A stretch of 64,000 bases of DNA from Ochotona curzoniae. Taxonomy: Eukaryota; Chordata; Mammalia; Lagomorpha; Ochotonidae. A model generated the notes under the pieces. That model was not told the DNA's origin. It searched no databases and saw nothing but the letters and a program-made list of their open reading frames with translations. The stretch is from assembly GCF_017591425.1 (NCBI RefSeq), contig NW_024465885.1:35782501-35846500 (forward strand), read 5' to 3'. The position numbers were made by a program, and so were the translations under genes. Shown in pieces: positions 12,508 to 24,819 of the stretch (its first letter is position 1; each line of letters opens with the position of its first letter).

Positions 12508-12827
12508 TTTTAAGATTTGTTTTTTTGTTAATACAAAGGCAGATTTATAGAGAAGGACACACACAGAAAGAAAAGATCCATCCACAGGTTCACTCCTCAA
12601 GTAACTGTGATGGCCAGAGCTGAGCTGAGCTGAAGCCAGGAGCCAAGAGTTTCTTTCGGGTCTCCCACATGGGTACAGGGTGCCAATGCTTTGGGAAATT
12701 CTCCACTGATTTCCAGGTCATAGCAGGAAACTCGGAGAGAATTGGTACAGCAGTGACATGAATTAGGGAGCCAATATTGGATACTGACTCATACAGAGTA
12801 AGGATTAGTTAATTGGGGTATTGAGTC
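12508..12827 (-). mobile_element. C-SINE, old copy
   Basis: Reverse-strand order: aagattt tail, 'aaaggcagatttatagagaa', 'gccagagctgagctga', 'gaagccaggagcca', 'gggtctcccacatgggtacaggg', then a diverged head. Confidence 0.78.
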
Positions 12828-13244
12828 GAACTTTTTGTGGAACTTTTTCAAAATCAAGGAAATTAGTAAATATCTGTTCAAATTTTCTATGGCAGGTTTC
12901 TAAAAATATATTTGAATTACATATAAGGAACAAGAAACCTTGGGGGGGTGGGTGGAAGACTTGTTCCATATTCATCATAAGCCCTCATTGAATGCCTTGC
13001 CATCCATTAGAACAAAAGGCTTGCTAACAAAAATGTGAGAAAAATGTGATGATCTTACCACTAACAATTCAAAAGTTCAAAAGCAGCTAAATCTATATGA
13101 AGGTTCAGTGTCGGTGTATCTTTAATTAAATATAATTAGCAGGTTGTCATCCTATGTGATAATAAATCTTCAGTATTTTGTAACATGTTAGCTTTAGCCC
13201 TCAAAGGATTCTGAGTTCAAAAATTAATTCTGTGAATTAATTAT
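12828..13244. other. Unassigned DNA
   Basis: AT-rich. A G7 run at about 12940 is the only notable feature. Confidence 0.4.
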
Positions 13245-13385
13245 ATTTTCTACATGGTAATATAAGGATTCAAGGTAACTAAATAACTTATCTGACTTCA
13301 CAAAATAATGAAATAGCAGAACTAAAATTATATCTAAATTAGCTATTTTCAATTGGTTCAAAAATAATAGCATGCCTCTTCTATT
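13245..13385 (+). mobile_element. MIR-like fragment
   Basis: 'aaggtaactaaataacttatctgacttcacaaaataatgaaatagcagaacta' aligns by eye to the MIR core and 3' half (aggttaagtaacttgcccaaggtcacacagctagtaagtggcagag). Confidence 0.5.
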
Positions 13386-13954
13386 AAATATCCTTGCTTC
13401 AAGTATTTGCATTTATAATTCTGATTTCAGAAAGAGGAATACTTGATGTACTGCATAAAAATATTATTTTAGTAAATGTTGTATAGCTCTGATTTCTTTC
13501 CATGTTTACCATGGGAGTCACAGTTTTTGCTTTGACGAGAACTTGAAATGGGTTGTCCTCTCCTCTTAAGAATGTGAAGTTATATCAGAACTCATTTCTG
13601 GAGTCTAAGAGTTAGCTTACCCCTTCTGCCCAGAGAATGTAACATTACATCTTCTAGTGGACCACAAAAGAAGTAGGAATGCTTGAGGTTGTGTGACATG
13701 TGGAAGGCTTTCTCTGTGGCAGGTGGTACTCTGCTTGCTGTGTCCCTGAAAACTACGGGCTCACACCACCACCACATATCTTTTAAACTTAAGCACAATG
13801 TAACTAATAACTTCAAATAAAGATTTGGCTTTCCCTCTTACAAGCAAAACATCAAAAACACATAGATTATATATTATATTGTTGGGAAAGGAGGTAAAGA
13901 ATGAGAAGCAATACAAAAGAAGAAGGATCATTCCCCTTGATAAATTCATTGTGA
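13386..13954. other. Unassigned DNA
   Basis: No repeat was recognised. Short overlapping frames (13592-13816, 13761-13949 and 13825-14010) lack motifs. Confidence 0.45.
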
Positions 13955-14262
13955 CAATACAGGGGAAGCCTCTGGCTAAGGTACCAGTATCTCAAATGGG
14001 AACTGTTTGATGTCGCAGATGCTCCACTTCCAATCCAGCTCCCTCTTAAAGCCAGGAAAATCAGGAAAGCATGGAACAACTGATTGGGGCCAGTGCACCC
14101 TTTGGGGGGCTCACAGGAAGCTCTTGGCTTTTATGGGTTCAGATACATTGAACTCTGCCCTTTGCGGACTGTTGCAGAGTGAACCAGCACAGCATGATCT
14201 CTCTTTGTGTGTCTCCTTCTGTCACTAGCTATGTCTTCTGTATCTATCCTTAAAGAAACAAT
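13955..14262 (+). mobile_element. C-SINE, old copy
   Basis: 'gctccacttccaatccagctccct', 'ggggccagtgcaccctttgg', 'gctcttggctttt' and 'gttgcagagtgaaccagcacagcatgatctctct' occur in SINE order. Confidence 0.72.
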
Positions 14263-14560
14263 AGAAGAAAGAACAAAAGAGATGAAGGAAGGAATGGAGC
14301 GAAAAAGGGAGGGAAGGAGGTAGGTAAAGGCCATTTCCCTGTAATGCTAATGGTAATGAATAGGCGTAACTTGAAAAGAAATTTTAATCATAGTTGGCTG
14401 GAAATTTAAATATAGCAATGTGTCTCTTTACCTATGATTAAAAAATTGCCCTTTATCATCATAGTTCCAAGTGGAAATGATACACCCTGGGGATCTTTTA
14501 TTTACATATCCTCTCCCATCACTTGCAGTTGATGAAAATGCATCAGAAAAACTCTACTTA

Positions 14561-14827
14561 TTTATTTATTTAAGATCTGTTTATTTTATTGGAAAGGCAG
14601 ATAAACAGAGAGGAGGAGAGACAGAGAGGAAGATGTTCCACCCTTGCTCCAGGTCTCCCACGCGGGTGTATGATCCCAAGGTTTTGGGCTATCCTTGATT
14701 TCTTTCCCAGGCCACATGCAAGGAGCTGGATGAGAAGCGGAGCCACAGAGATTAGAACCGGCAGCCATATGGGAGCCTGGTGCATGCAAGGTGAGGACTT
14801 TAACCATGAGGTTATAGCATCAGGCCC
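14561..14827 (-). mobile_element. C-SINE with internal deletion
   Basis: A moderately young minus-strand copy lacking about 55-60 bases of the 3' half: the sequence jumps from 'agatgttcca' to 'ccaggtctcccacgcgggtg', skipping the 'gattcactccccaag…gccaggagcctc' part. The target-site duplication aaactcTactta/aaactcGactta occurs at 14549-14560 and 14828-14839 with one mismatch. Confidence 0.9.
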
Positions 14828-14839
14828 AAACTCGACTTA

Positions 14840-16132
14840 TTAAAGTGAAGAAATGTGTTTCGTCCCTGGAACATGCTACTATCACTCTCTTCATTGCATT
14901 TGTTTCTTTTTTTTTTTTTTTCGGTCCTAGAGTTTAAACACTTTTCACATTACTGTCATAATAACTAGAGTACAAAATTCATTTGACATGTTTTGTGGTT
15001 AATATCTACACATTCATCCACTTTGTCATTTGTTTATTCATGAAAACATTTCTAACATAAAGTTGTGCTAATACATTCTCACTTGTCAGAAAAGACAGTC
15101 ATTTGTGTACTTGAAAGAGTTAAGCAGATGACTGAAGAATTTCTTCTAAATGGGTTATGACTACTTTATGATCATCCAAGATTTCCTGAACCCTGATGTT
15201 TATGATTTTATACAATGACAGCAAGTCGCCATCACTTATATTACTATGTTCTATGAAATAGCATCGGCATTTAGTGAGCAGGAGCCAGAGACACTGATTT
15301 TTGTACAATTTGTAGGGTTAGAAATAACAGTGAGGATGTTTCTATTCAAAATCTTCCTACACATATTGAGATGCTTACAGACTGAGAATCTTCAGTGGGA
15401 GAGGGAAAAGCTGATATCTGCAACTAGAATGTGAGTTAAGATTTCAGGCTGTTAGTTGCCCACTCCGAGACCAGAGCATAGGGCTCTTATCCAGAGCCTT
15501 AAAGTTTTTCTTTGCTTCCAACAACTGCTCGCATTAATTATTTTTACTCTCTTGTACTCCCTCATAACCTCCCTTTCTTAATTTGGTGATTCACTACCTT
15601 CCAGCTTATTTAATTTCTCTTCTTGAGAATCTTTATTCATCCGCTGAATTTCAGAAAAGTACATGCTCACGGGCAATTATTTCTGCATGTAACAAAATAA
15701 GGACCATATTGTTTCACGTATTGAGAAAATAACCACCTTCAACACTCAATAGACAGTTCTGGATGGCATTTAATTGCACTCGGCTAACTGAAATGAACGA
15801 AATAGTTCTTGGCGGGAGACTGATGCTTATCCTGCCCCAGCACTCTGCTTCCCCTTTGCAGATTGCCCTTGATTTACCCTGACAAGGTCAGTTTACTGAT
15901 TCCCCAGATTATCAACTGGTATTTATTTAGCCTGATTTTCATTAAGATAAGAACTTAATTGATTCAATACAATGTTGCTTATATTAGTAAAGTCCTTTAG
16001 AGATTTGGAAATTGGCATAAAATATGCTTTTGTGTGATTAAAGAGAAATCAAAGCATTGTTTATATTTTCTGTTTTAAATAATTCCTTAATAGATTTCCA
16101 TTTTAATTCAGCTTGGGTTTTTAAAAGATCAT
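14840..16132. other. Unassigned DNA
   Basis: AT-rich. Poly-T occurs near 14910. No element or exon was recognised. Confidence 0.45.
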
Positions 16133-16450
16133 CCAAAAAAGATAGAAGATAGGGTTAGATCCTGGCCTTGCACACTGGAATCCCATAAGGGTGCGTTTGT
16201 GTCCTGGCTGCCCCACTTCCCATCCAGCTCCCTGCTTGTGGCCTGAGGAAGCAGTAGAATATGGTCCAAAGCCTTGAGACCTTGAACCCACAAAGGAGAC
16301 ATGAAACAAGCTCCTGGCTCCTGCCTTCCAATCAGCTAAGCTGCAGCTACTGCAGCCACGTAGGAAATTAATAGCAAATGGAAAATCTTCCTCTTTGTAT
16401 CTCCTTCTCTGTATATCTGGCTTTCCAATAAAAATAAATTGATCTTTTTA
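16133..16450 (+). mobile_element. C-SINE
   Basis: 'ctggccttgcacactggaatcccataagggtgcg', 'gctgccccacttcccatccagctccctgcttgtggcc' and a terminal 'tttccaataaaaataaatt'. The first ~20 bases of the head are degraded. Confidence 0.85.
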
Positions 16451-16888
16451 AAAACATTCATTTGCAAAATCTGGTTAGGTTTCCAATTAAGTATGAGAAA
16501 ATACACACTTAGACTGAAAGAATCTGAGACACATCTTAAGATATTTCCAGGACTATAACTTATCTCCGTATTCTCCGTCCGTATCACGTGTAATACCTCC
16601 TTAAGGAGATACTGCTTTTGATTGTCTTGAAGTGATCAAAGGCAAAGTTTCAACAAGATTAGCTATCGATCTAATTTATTGTTAGTTAAAAAACGTGGGT
16701 CAACAACCAATAAAATGAAAGCTTCTATTACATATTACACAATAGATTTCATAAAGCAGAAATAAGAAAAATAGGGGAAAAGCATTGTTCAGATTTATTA
16801 GATTACTTTTTGAAAGAATTAAAAAACTTTCTTGTTAGGCTGATTCACATAGCAAGGCGCTTCAATAATGTATGGAAAAATTTGTGGA
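16451..16888. other. Unassigned DNA
   Basis: No recognised element. Confidence 0.4.
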
Positions 16889-17205
16889 AATGGCTGGTAT
16901 GATGGCTCAATTGGCTAATCATCAGGCTGCAAGCACTCAGATCCCAAATAGGCACAGATTCTTACTCCACCTTTTTTTTTTTTTTTATGGCTTAGGAATG
17001 CAGTGGAGAATGGTCCAAAGCCGTCGGAAGCTGCAGCTGCATGGGAGATATGGAGGGGTCTTTTGGCTCCTGGTTTCAGATAGGTTCAGCTCCGACCTTT
17101 CCATGCATTTTCGAGTTGAACCAATAGATAGAAGATCTTTCTCTGTCTCTCTTTCTCTCTGTTAATATGCATTTCCAATAAAAAATAATAAAATCATAAA
17201 ACAAG
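16889..17205 (+). mobile_element. C-SINE, old copy with internal poly-T
   Basis: Head 'tggctggtatgatggctcaattggctaatc', 'aatgcagtggagaatggtccaaagcc' and a 'tttccaataaaaaataataaa' tail. A poly-T run at about 16972-16986 replaces the usual 'cccatccagctccctgc' segment. Confidence 0.78.
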
Positions 17206-17800
17206 AAATTGAATCAATATATTTAATTTGGTGGAAACAAAACAGAACCCATGCAATTTTTTTTTCTTTAATTCTCCTTAGGTATGAACATTTTGGACAC
17301 CTGTTTTCAAAAATGTCCCTCATTTAGGAAACATCTGTTTTCTGCTTATTTAACCAATCAGTGATGTTTAGCATGGGTGACGTCAATTTGCTTCAGATTC
17401 CTCAATCGGCACCTTGTACAGAGGCTCACTGCAAAACATCGAACGTCACACAATTTTGTTTAACAAAATATCATTACCAATAGAAACAAAAAAGAAAGAC
17501 AAATAACAGAGCAGTGGGGACAAATTTGTAAATAAATTGGATAATGTATTGGCTATTGCTTTGGAGAAAGGTTGCAAATCTTTGCTCTTACATGTTCCTC
17601 AAATAAGAAAAAAATAAATTCTGAATCTGATGCTGCCATGTCCCTCTCTTTTTGCATCCAGTTCTCTCTGGTGATCCTATCTGAATTTGCCACACCAGGA
17701 AAAGTGAAGCATATCAATAAACATTAAGCTAAAATGGCTTCCCCATTTTCATGAGCAAATATTCCAAATAAATTGTGCTATTTAAAAAAAAAACATACTT
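17206..17800. other. Unassigned DNA
   Basis: No recognised element. Confidence 0.4.
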
Positions 17801-17804
17801 TTTT

Positions 17805-18065
17805 TTTTTTTTAACTTAAAAGGCATTTTCAGAGAAAGGTTGATCTGCTGTGAGTTGGTACAGAGCAAAGTCTGAACAAAATCCAGGAACCATGGAAACA
17901 TTTAGGTCTCCCACATTGCTGGCAGGAGCCCAAGCCCTTGAATCATCTTTTGCTGCTTTCCTAGGCACATTAGTAAGTAACTGAACTGAAAGAGGAGAAA
18001 CCATTTCTCATACTGAATTTTGATATCTCGGGTAGCAGCATCAACCACTGCATTACAATAATGGT
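17805..18065 (-). mobile_element. C-SINE, old partial copy
   Basis: 'ttaggtctcccacattgctggcaggagcccaagcccttgaatcatcttttgctgctttcctaggcacattagtaagtaactg' is the diverged reverse-strand middle of the SINE. Both ends are poorly preserved. Confidence 0.65.
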
Positions 18066-20282
18066 GTCAAGAATTATGTAATTGTTTATCGGTACTGGAT
18101 TGGCCAATATGTGGCCAAGTGAGCTTATGGTGATACTGTATCAGTGAATAATCATTTAAAGATGCCTTTCTGAGTAGTGCAAAACAAAGCAAAACATAAT
18201 TAAAAAAAAACCTTCTAGAAGCATTCATGATTGCCTAAAGAATGTATATGTTCTAGAGAAGTTGCACTCTTGGATTTTAAGTCTCATATAGGTGAAAATA
18301 CAGATGTGTGCATAGAATTGAACAGAAATCCTAGACGGTATCAAAAATGGTTTACCCTTAGACCTTTGTATAGTTCACTTGAACGTGCCTGGCAATGGCT
18401 GTGATTTGAAGTCTTCCCTGAGCTATGAATTGAACAGCCAGAATCCCAGCCTTCTCATTGTATCAAAGATGATCTATCCAGTTAAGGATACCTAATGAAA
18501 ATAGAGACAAGCCTTTCTGGCTGTATGTTCTTGTATCCACTCTGTTGCCCATGAGTATAGCTTCAATTGGGAAACGCTCTTATTTTCTCCTTCAGGGTAT
18601 CAATGTTAAGCCACTACCAACAATACTGCCTGAAAGGCAGCAATTGGCACAGGCCTTTGCTGAATGTAGACTGACTTACAGGCATTGGACTTCTAGTTTT
18701 GTTTTTTAAAGCAAACAGACTTACAGTGTTAGCCATAATGCAGCAAATTTTGACATATTTTGTTTGAGACAAAACAAATTAAGGATATTTTTATCATCAA
18801 AGTGAAGTGCCTTAGAAGTTGGAGGAAGGCTAACTCTGAGAAAAAAGAAATTCATAATGTACATATTACTTTTTAAAAAAATTTTCAATATCCAGATCTT
18901 TCCTCAAAATATTGATGTGTGTATTACCAAAAAAAGCACATTATCCCAGTTTACCATCATGCTCTCATAGCATCAAATGATCATTGTCCTGGAAATCAAA
19001 ATAGTAATAATAACAAAAGTAATCAGCTAGGTCTGACTGGTGGGTTATCAATAAATGCCCTGAGCCAAACAAGAGAAAAATTGAAGTCATCAATGTTGGA
19101 GGTAAGTGATACATAATAGACCAAATAATTGCATAATCCAAATAAAATAAAAGATGCAGTAAATAATTACCCATTTAAAATAGGAATCCAAAATGGGAAT
19201 TTCTTGTATCAGTGGAGGTTTTAAAAACACATAGACTTACATACATTTGTGGTCAGGCCACCATAGAGAGACCTCAATGAAGACTTGGCTCATGGTTAAA
19301 GATCTTTCAGTTTGAGAAAATGGCAGTGGGTAGAAGGCAATCTCTCTGTATTTGGTATATTTTGATGAAAGTCGTCTAGACAACCATCATTTGTCCTGTA
19401 TGCAAGTGAAATGTTTACCTGTATTTGAATCAAAGTTCTCCAGCAACAGAGTGGCATTCTAACTTTCTACTAACTTTCTACTTTTTCAGCAGGGAGTCCA
19501 AATCTTGGTGTAATATATAGTGTATCCCAGTAAGTTAGCGCCAACAGAGCTTGGCACTTAAAATCACCAAAAATCTGCTGAGTTAAAAAAAATTAAGCAC
19601 TAGGATTCCTTTGAAAATAGGCACAATTTAACAGTTATTCATAACAGTAGAAACATGATTATACATAAACATGATTATACATATACTTTTATTTTTCTCA
19701 AAATTCTCAAAAATTTCTCATCCACAAAATTAAATTAAACTTAAGATAAGCATTACGAATTTAGCATAATTGCTATGTAAGCCTAATAAAACAACATATG
19801 TGGAGATTCATTTAATTGTTTTTTATCTGTTGAATATACGAGGATTGGAAATGCCCAGATATTAATTCTGGACTCTCTAATTTACTTCAGGAAACTAAGA
19901 AGCAGTGTCTTTTACAAAATTCTTTCAGTTTTGATATGCATTTATACTTTAGTTAAATAATGTCTTATTTTTGTAGCCAAAAAGGCATTATTCATTTATT
20001 GAAATAAATAGTAGCACGTAAGGTATTTAACTCATTTCCAAATGGTGAACTCTGTAAATATCGCTTGATGAAGAAAATTGAGTTTTATAGAGAAATAAAT
20101 TATTTTCTTTGATGAGTATAGATGTGTAATAGCAAACATCTAATTAGTTATGAAATGAATGAAAATGCACATTAAAGACAGACTGTGGTTTTAGGATTTT
20201 TAATTTCAATCCTTGAGCTAACTGAATCACCAGAACTATTGACGAGTATTTTATACTTATATTATTTCAAAAAACAGATCAA
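18066..20282. other. Unassigned AT-rich DNA
   Basis: No SINE or L1 was recognised. A 16-bp tandem duplication (acatgattatacataa) lies near 19652-19683. Frames of 65-69 codons at 18919-19174 show no domain. Confidence 0.45.
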
Positions 20283-20435
20283 ATGGTCTCCTCACCTGCT
20301 CTGTTATTCCTTCCCAGGTGCATTAGCAGGAAACCAGATCTGAAAAGAAGACACCAAGGCTCAAGCCAGTGTTCACATGAGATGTTGCTATTACGAGTGG
20401 TAGTTAAGCCCACTGCATGGCAAGGTCAACCTAAA
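20283..20435 (-). mobile_element. C-SINE, old 5'-half fragment
   Basis: 'cccaggtgcattagcaggaaaccagatctgaaaagaag' then 'ccagtgttcacatgagatgttgct' and 'ttaagcccactgca' follow the reverse-strand 5' half. The 3' half (CT-rich block and tail) is missing. Confidence 0.6.
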
Positions 20436-20499
20436 TGTGTTACTTCAAATGTAACATATGTATTTAAGATGTGCTGTCACTATTTTTTATATTTATATT

Positions 20500-21231
20500 T
20501 GTATAAAGGGGGCACACAGCATGGATTTAATAGATACAGCATTATGAGCAGAATGACAGCTCTCGCCTTATTCACTCTTCTGCCCTCAGTTCTACTCTCT
20601 CCTATTTTTAATTTTCGTTTGTATTTTTACAATGACACATCTTCTGTTCTCCTTATGCTCAAGTGTTTAATTCTCTACTCAATAGTGTATTCAACAAGTA
20701 GTATGCACAAAAATAACTATTCCCCATGAGCATACAAGGGCTAAAAATAATAACCATTGTTCAAAATGTCAATTTTGCCATAGTACCTCACCTTTCTTGT
20801 ACTACATATAATTAGTTATTGAAATCAGATAAAAATGTTACATGATTTTTGGAGGGGATCAGTTTTTGTCAATATCCATAATGGTTTCCCGTTGTATCCA
20901 CTTTATGAGAAAAGAAAAATCCATTCTTTCTCACAACTGAGTAGAAGTTCAACATGTTTATTCTCAATCATCAGTTGATGGACACTTGGGCTGATAACTA
21001 AATTATTGTGAGGTCAGCTGCTATCAACATAGTGATATACATAAATAACTCATAGGCTTGTTTTATTTCCTTTGGATAAATTCACGGGAATAGAATGGCT
21101 AAGTCATATGATAGATATATTTTCAGATTTCTGAGAAATCACCACACTTTTTTTTTTTACAGGAGTTGTACGAGTTTACATTCATACCACTAGCCCACTA
21201 AATTATGATTTTCACACACCCTTGCTATTTT
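20500..21231 (-). mobile_element. L1M-type 3' UTR fragment
   Basis: 'atcatcagttgatggacacttgggctgataactaaattattgtgaggtcagctgctatcaacatagtgat', 'cctttggataaattcacgggaatagaatggctaagtcatatgatag' and 'aggagttgtacgagtttacattcataccacta' are the familiar antisense 3' UTR landmarks of old mammalian L1. The upstream part (about 20505-20740) fits less well. Confidence 0.72.
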
Positions 21232-21546
21232 TTTTTGAAGATTTATTTATTTTTACTGCAAAGTCAGATATATAGAATGGAGCAGCGAAAGAGAGGAAGA
21301 TCTTCTATCTGATGATTAACTCCCCAAGTGACGTAATGGCTGGATCTGAGCCAATCCAAAGCCACGAACCTGGAGCTCTTCTAGGCCTCCCATATGGGTG
21401 CAAGGTCCCAAAGCCTTGGGCCATTCTCTACTGCTTTTCCAGGCCACAAGCAGTGAGCTGGATGGGAAGCCAGGATTAGAACCAGCACCAGGATCTTGGT
21501 GTGTGTAAGGTGAGGACTTTAGCCACTAGGTCATCATACCAGGCCC
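21232..21546 (-). mobile_element. C-SINE
   Basis: Full-length reverse-strand copy from the 'aagatttatttatttttactg' tail to the 'accaggccc' head. Moderately diverged. It interrupts or abuts the L1M 3' UTR fragment. Confidence 0.9.
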
Positions 21547-22394
21547 TAAAAATTCATGTATCCTAAAATCCATTCCTCAAAATCCCATAGTCTCTGGTCA
21601 TACTAATATTATAAGTGCATAAATGGTGTTCTAAACTGAAATTTAATAAATGTCAACTTGCAGAATCAAAAATAAGTTATATACTTCCAAGGTACAAAAT
21701 GAGACAGGTGAAGACTACATTTCAATTTTAAACAGGGAATATGAAATACAATGGATCAATAACATCAAATTAGGATTGAATATTTGCAGAGCAGATATTC
21801 AGGTAACACTTTAATGGTCAAAACCCATGTTCCATTTCTTCCAGGAAAGAGTTTTAATTTTGTAGTTCCACTGAATGCTTCCCTAGTGGAAACTCCTTGT
21901 TATGATTCTGCCTCAGTAATCATCCATGCCCAGAATCCTATTTTATCAAGAACACCGTTTGAAATCTAGGTGGATGCTAGAATTTGCTATAAGCCTTCTA
22001 TGCAAACTTGTGGCTACATTCACATTCTGGTCTACCACATTGTTTGCTGTTTCACACAACAGATACTCCATGTAGCTGAGATATTTAAGTGTTATGGTTT
22101 CCCATAAAAAAGCAGCATCACGCCATCATGATGCCTTGCTTCTTGTGGAATATTCAGTCCCATGAGACAATTTTACCTGCCCTTACTGGCTGTGACTGCG
22201 AAATGTCAGTGGAAGCTGACAAGATCCCTTAACCATTGAATTCCACATGCCTGAAAATTCAGCACTATAATGACATTGCCAAGGTTTTTTCCAGGTGTAG
22301 CTTGCCTGGAAATGGCATGCCAGAACCTTGAGTGTGATAGGGTTCAGGTTGGTAATAGTTAGCACCCAATAGCAGTGGGAAGGCTTGCTATTTA
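21547..22394. other. Unassigned DNA 5' of the retrovirus
   Basis: No element was recognised with confidence. The part from about 22150 may belong to the U3 region of the adjacent LTR. A 102-codon minus frame at 22183-22491 has no motif. Confidence 0.35.
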
Positions 22395-22788
22395 AATGGA
22401 GTGTTTTGACTGTTTTGAATAGATTCTGGAGCCTCTCCGTTTCCTGCTTCCCTTGCCTTCTGCATTGCGACACTAATGTTAACTGCACCACTAATGTTAA
22501 TTGCCTGGAAACTTTGGGCTCCAGTTGCTACTTCCTTCCTCCTTCTAGGCATCACTCAAGTTAATTGTTAGTTTTGTATTGCATGCAGAAATCTTGTTTG
22601 TACTCCATGCCAGTTAAGTAATTGGATGCATATTTTGCAGGAATGTGAACTTAAAAACCTTTGACTTCACCCAGGCAGTGCAGTGGCTCCTGGTTTGTAA
22701 TGAGAGCTAATGTTGCCAAACTTATCCAATAAAGATTCCTCTTGACAACCTACACCTGTGCCCAGCATGATCTCACTCTGCAACATTT
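22395..22788 (+). mobile_element. Endogenous retrovirus LTR, 5' copy
   Basis: It shares with 24471-24819 the order 'ctcaagttaattg…', 'aaatcttgtttgtactccatgcc', 'taagtaattggatgca', 'caggcagtgcagtggctcctg' and 'tgtgcccagcatgatctcactc'. A TATA-like 'cttaaaaacc' lies at 22650-22659 and AATAAA at 22728-22733, about 75 bases downstream, as expected for a promoter and a polyadenylation signal within one LTR. An 18-bp unit (cactaatgttaa…) is duplicated near 22470-22502. The 5' boundary is uncertain. Confidence 0.7.
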
Positions 22789-22806
22789 TGGAAGCTCCAG
22801 TGGGAT
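22789..22806 (+). promoter_or_regulatory. Primer-binding-site-like sequence (tRNA-Pro type)
   Basis: TGGAAGCTCCAGTGGGAT directly follows the LTR end ('ctgcaacatt') and resembles the proline-tRNA primer site common in gammaretroviruses, with several substitutions. Its position fits a 5' LTR. Confidence 0.55.
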
Positions 22807-23350
22807 AGAGGTTCACGATAAGAGGGCAACTAGTGCCCTGTGTGCAGAAACCCAGCTCAGCATTCGGGGAGGCCACCATGAATACTTGTCATGGCACGAA
22901 CAACTGATCCCAGTGACCTGGCTCATAGGGTTTGCACTGACATTATGGAAGAGTTGTCTGGATGACCAACCATGGGTGAATTCACCCATAGTTAAGTTTT
23001 CTTACATCTGCTTCTCTTTTGAGGACTCATTTGGGACTTAAAGGGCTGCACGCAGCAGTTCCTGAATCAGGCTCTGCACACCATGTCATCACAGCCCATC
23101 GTGTCTGGATTCCTGTCATGTCTGGCTTCCTGTCATGTCCCTGAGTTGTGCCTGTCAGGCTTGGATTCTCAGGTTTCTGGCTTATGTGTGACAGCTGCTG
23201 ATGTCTGTGAGATCTGTTACCGTGTTCTGTTCTAAGATCAATTTTGTCTTGCCCTGGGTTTTGTTTTGTTCAAACATGGATCAGAGTCAAAGTAATTTTT
23301 TTTTTTTAAAAAAAGGTTGTTAATTATATATCATGGCATTTTCAGGAAGA
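22807..23350 (+). mobile_element. Retroviral leader remnant
   Basis: Non-coding sequence between the primer-site-like motif and the gag remnant. The 3' part contains repeated 'cctgtcatgtctgg(a/c)ttcctgtcatgtc' units (about 23100-23140) and T-rich sequence. The length (about 540 bases) fits a gammaretroviral leader. Confidence 0.45.
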
Positions 23351-23741
23351 CTTTGAGTCTAATGATAGTGACTATGGAATAGCTCTTACCAAGGACAATC
23401 TCTGTACCCTATATGAATTTAATTGGCTCAAATGTAATGTCAGATGGTTGAATGAAAATACATTTGATCCTCAAACTGCTTGGCAGAGCTATCACATCAT
23501 GACTGGTGATCTCATATACCCAGACCAGTTTCTTTATATTGATATCCAGTTCCAAATATTGGAGACCCCTTGGGTCAAAATCATCTCTCTTCAGTGTGGG
23601 GGTAAGTCTTTGAAGCACCCCCATTCCAAGGGAAGACTCTGTAGGTTCTTGTGGATTCACAGCTGGAAGAGGAGAACCTGCCCACAGTGTATAACTCTCA
23701 TCCTTCCTCAGGTCTCTCCAGGTAAGGTTGCAAATCTATAA
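23351..23741 (+). pseudogene. gag: gag matrix-domain remnant of a gammaretrovirus-like ERV
   Basis: An open frame of about 130 codons ends at a stop at 23739-23741. It carries the spacing of a gammaretroviral matrix domain: a Trp followed by a second Trp in a WLNENTFDPQTAW block, then YPDQFLYI and ETPWVK. Matrix normally begins with a myristoylated Met-Gly, and no such start is visible. Nothing resembling capsid or nucleocapsid follows. The next recognisable retroviral sequence is the integrase C-terminus, so the element lost most of gag and pol. It cannot encode a working Gag. Confidence 0.72.
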
Positions 23742-23798
23742 GAAAGGCTTTCCCCCATTTTGACTCTCCCAGCCTACTGTGGATACTAACAGATTCCC

Positions 23799-24025
23799 AA
23801 TACCTATATACCAGGCTGGAGATGCCCTCTGGCTTTTTAAACATCATCCAGAGATCATAGAATGTCACTGGATAAGACTTATTTATCGCCATGAAGTTGG
23901 CAGAAATTAACCCCTGGATACATCATTCCTAGCTAAAGAATACCACATCTGAACTGGAAGAATAATGGACTGTTCAACAAGCCAAAGGTCCCTTAAGGAT
24001 AAGGCTTTCTCGTTCTCTGTCATAA
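23799..24025 (+). pseudogene. pol: pol remnant: integrase C-terminal end
   Basis: Two frames together show the order of a gammaretroviral integrase C-terminus. YQAGDALWLF (from 23809) resembles the SH3-like domain start. After a frame change, PWIHHS (from 23912) appears, interrupted by a stop at 23930-23932. WTVQQ and PLRIRLSR then run to a stop at 24023-24025, where a Pol stop is expected. Protease, reverse transcriptase, RNase H and the integrase core are absent. Two in-frame stops and at least one frameshift mark it as dead. Confidence 0.68.
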
Positions 24026-24470
24026 TGCCTTTACCCTCGATGAGTGGGAGCTCTAGGATGCAGATTTTAAGAATTTAACTACCAGGACCAAGGCAGTATT
24101 CCAGGATGATATATGAGCTGTCTAGTCCTACTGCTCAAGGTCAACATCAGATCTGGAAAAACATGGAGAAGAAGATCATATGCACCTCGCAGAGACCCCT
24201 GGGGTAAGGTTTACAACTCAACAAAAGCCAGTAAAATCCTCTCTAGTTCCTCACCATAAAAATTCCAAATACCTTGTGAAATATTGAGTCCTACACCTCC
24301 TTACTATGTGGACATCAAAGTAATAGTAGAGTCTACTAACCAGATAGTAAATACCTTTACATGAGAGTGAGTCAAAGAGTTGACTGAAGTGTTAGAGAGC
24401 CAGTGGGGAACATGATGGCTGCAGCAGGTAATAGCACACACCCCATAGAGGAGGGCAGGACTGCAGGTTT
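24026..24470 (+). mobile_element. ERV internal sequence, possible env remnant
   Basis: The position between the pol end and the second LTR is where env would lie, but the piece is about 445 bases and no envelope motif was seen. Stops are frequent in all frames. Assignment is positional only. Confidence 0.35.
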
Positions 24471-24819
24471 AAAAAAAAATGTTTTGATTATGCAGAAACA
24501 GGCTCAGAGGCTCCTTGAGCTGTGCTCTTCTTGCCTTCTGAGCACCTCTCAACTTAATTGAAGGTTTTTTACTATGTGTGGAAACCTTGTTTGCACTGCA
24601 TGCTACTCAAGTAATTGGATGTATAGTTCAAGCAAGTATGAGCTTAAAACCTCCTTTCTTCAGCCAGGCAGTGTGCAGTGGCTCCTGATGTGTAGCAGGA
24701 GCTGCTGTCGCCAAATCTGGCCGAAAGGCCTCTGCCATACATCTCTACACTTGCCCAGCATGATCTCTCTCACTCATTACAACATTACAACAGATGCTTC
24801 TAGAGAAAAGAGGTTATTT
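24471..24819 (+). mobile_element. Endogenous retrovirus LTR, 3' copy
   Basis: Diverged repeat of 22395-22788: 'ctcaacttaattgaagg', 'ggaaaccttgtttgcactgcatgc', 'caagtaattggatgta', 'agccaggcagtgtgcagtggctcctg' and 'tgcccagcatgatctctctcactc'. The AATAAA of the 5' copy is replaced by GC-rich sequence here. The two LTRs differ at many sites, which implies an old integration. Confidence 0.66.

Noticed and set aside
20283..20729. 148-codon plus-strand frame, the longest non-low-complexity frame
   Set aside because: It starts inside an antisense SINE fragment and continues into probable antisense L1 3' UTR. No domain, and composition fits chance openness.
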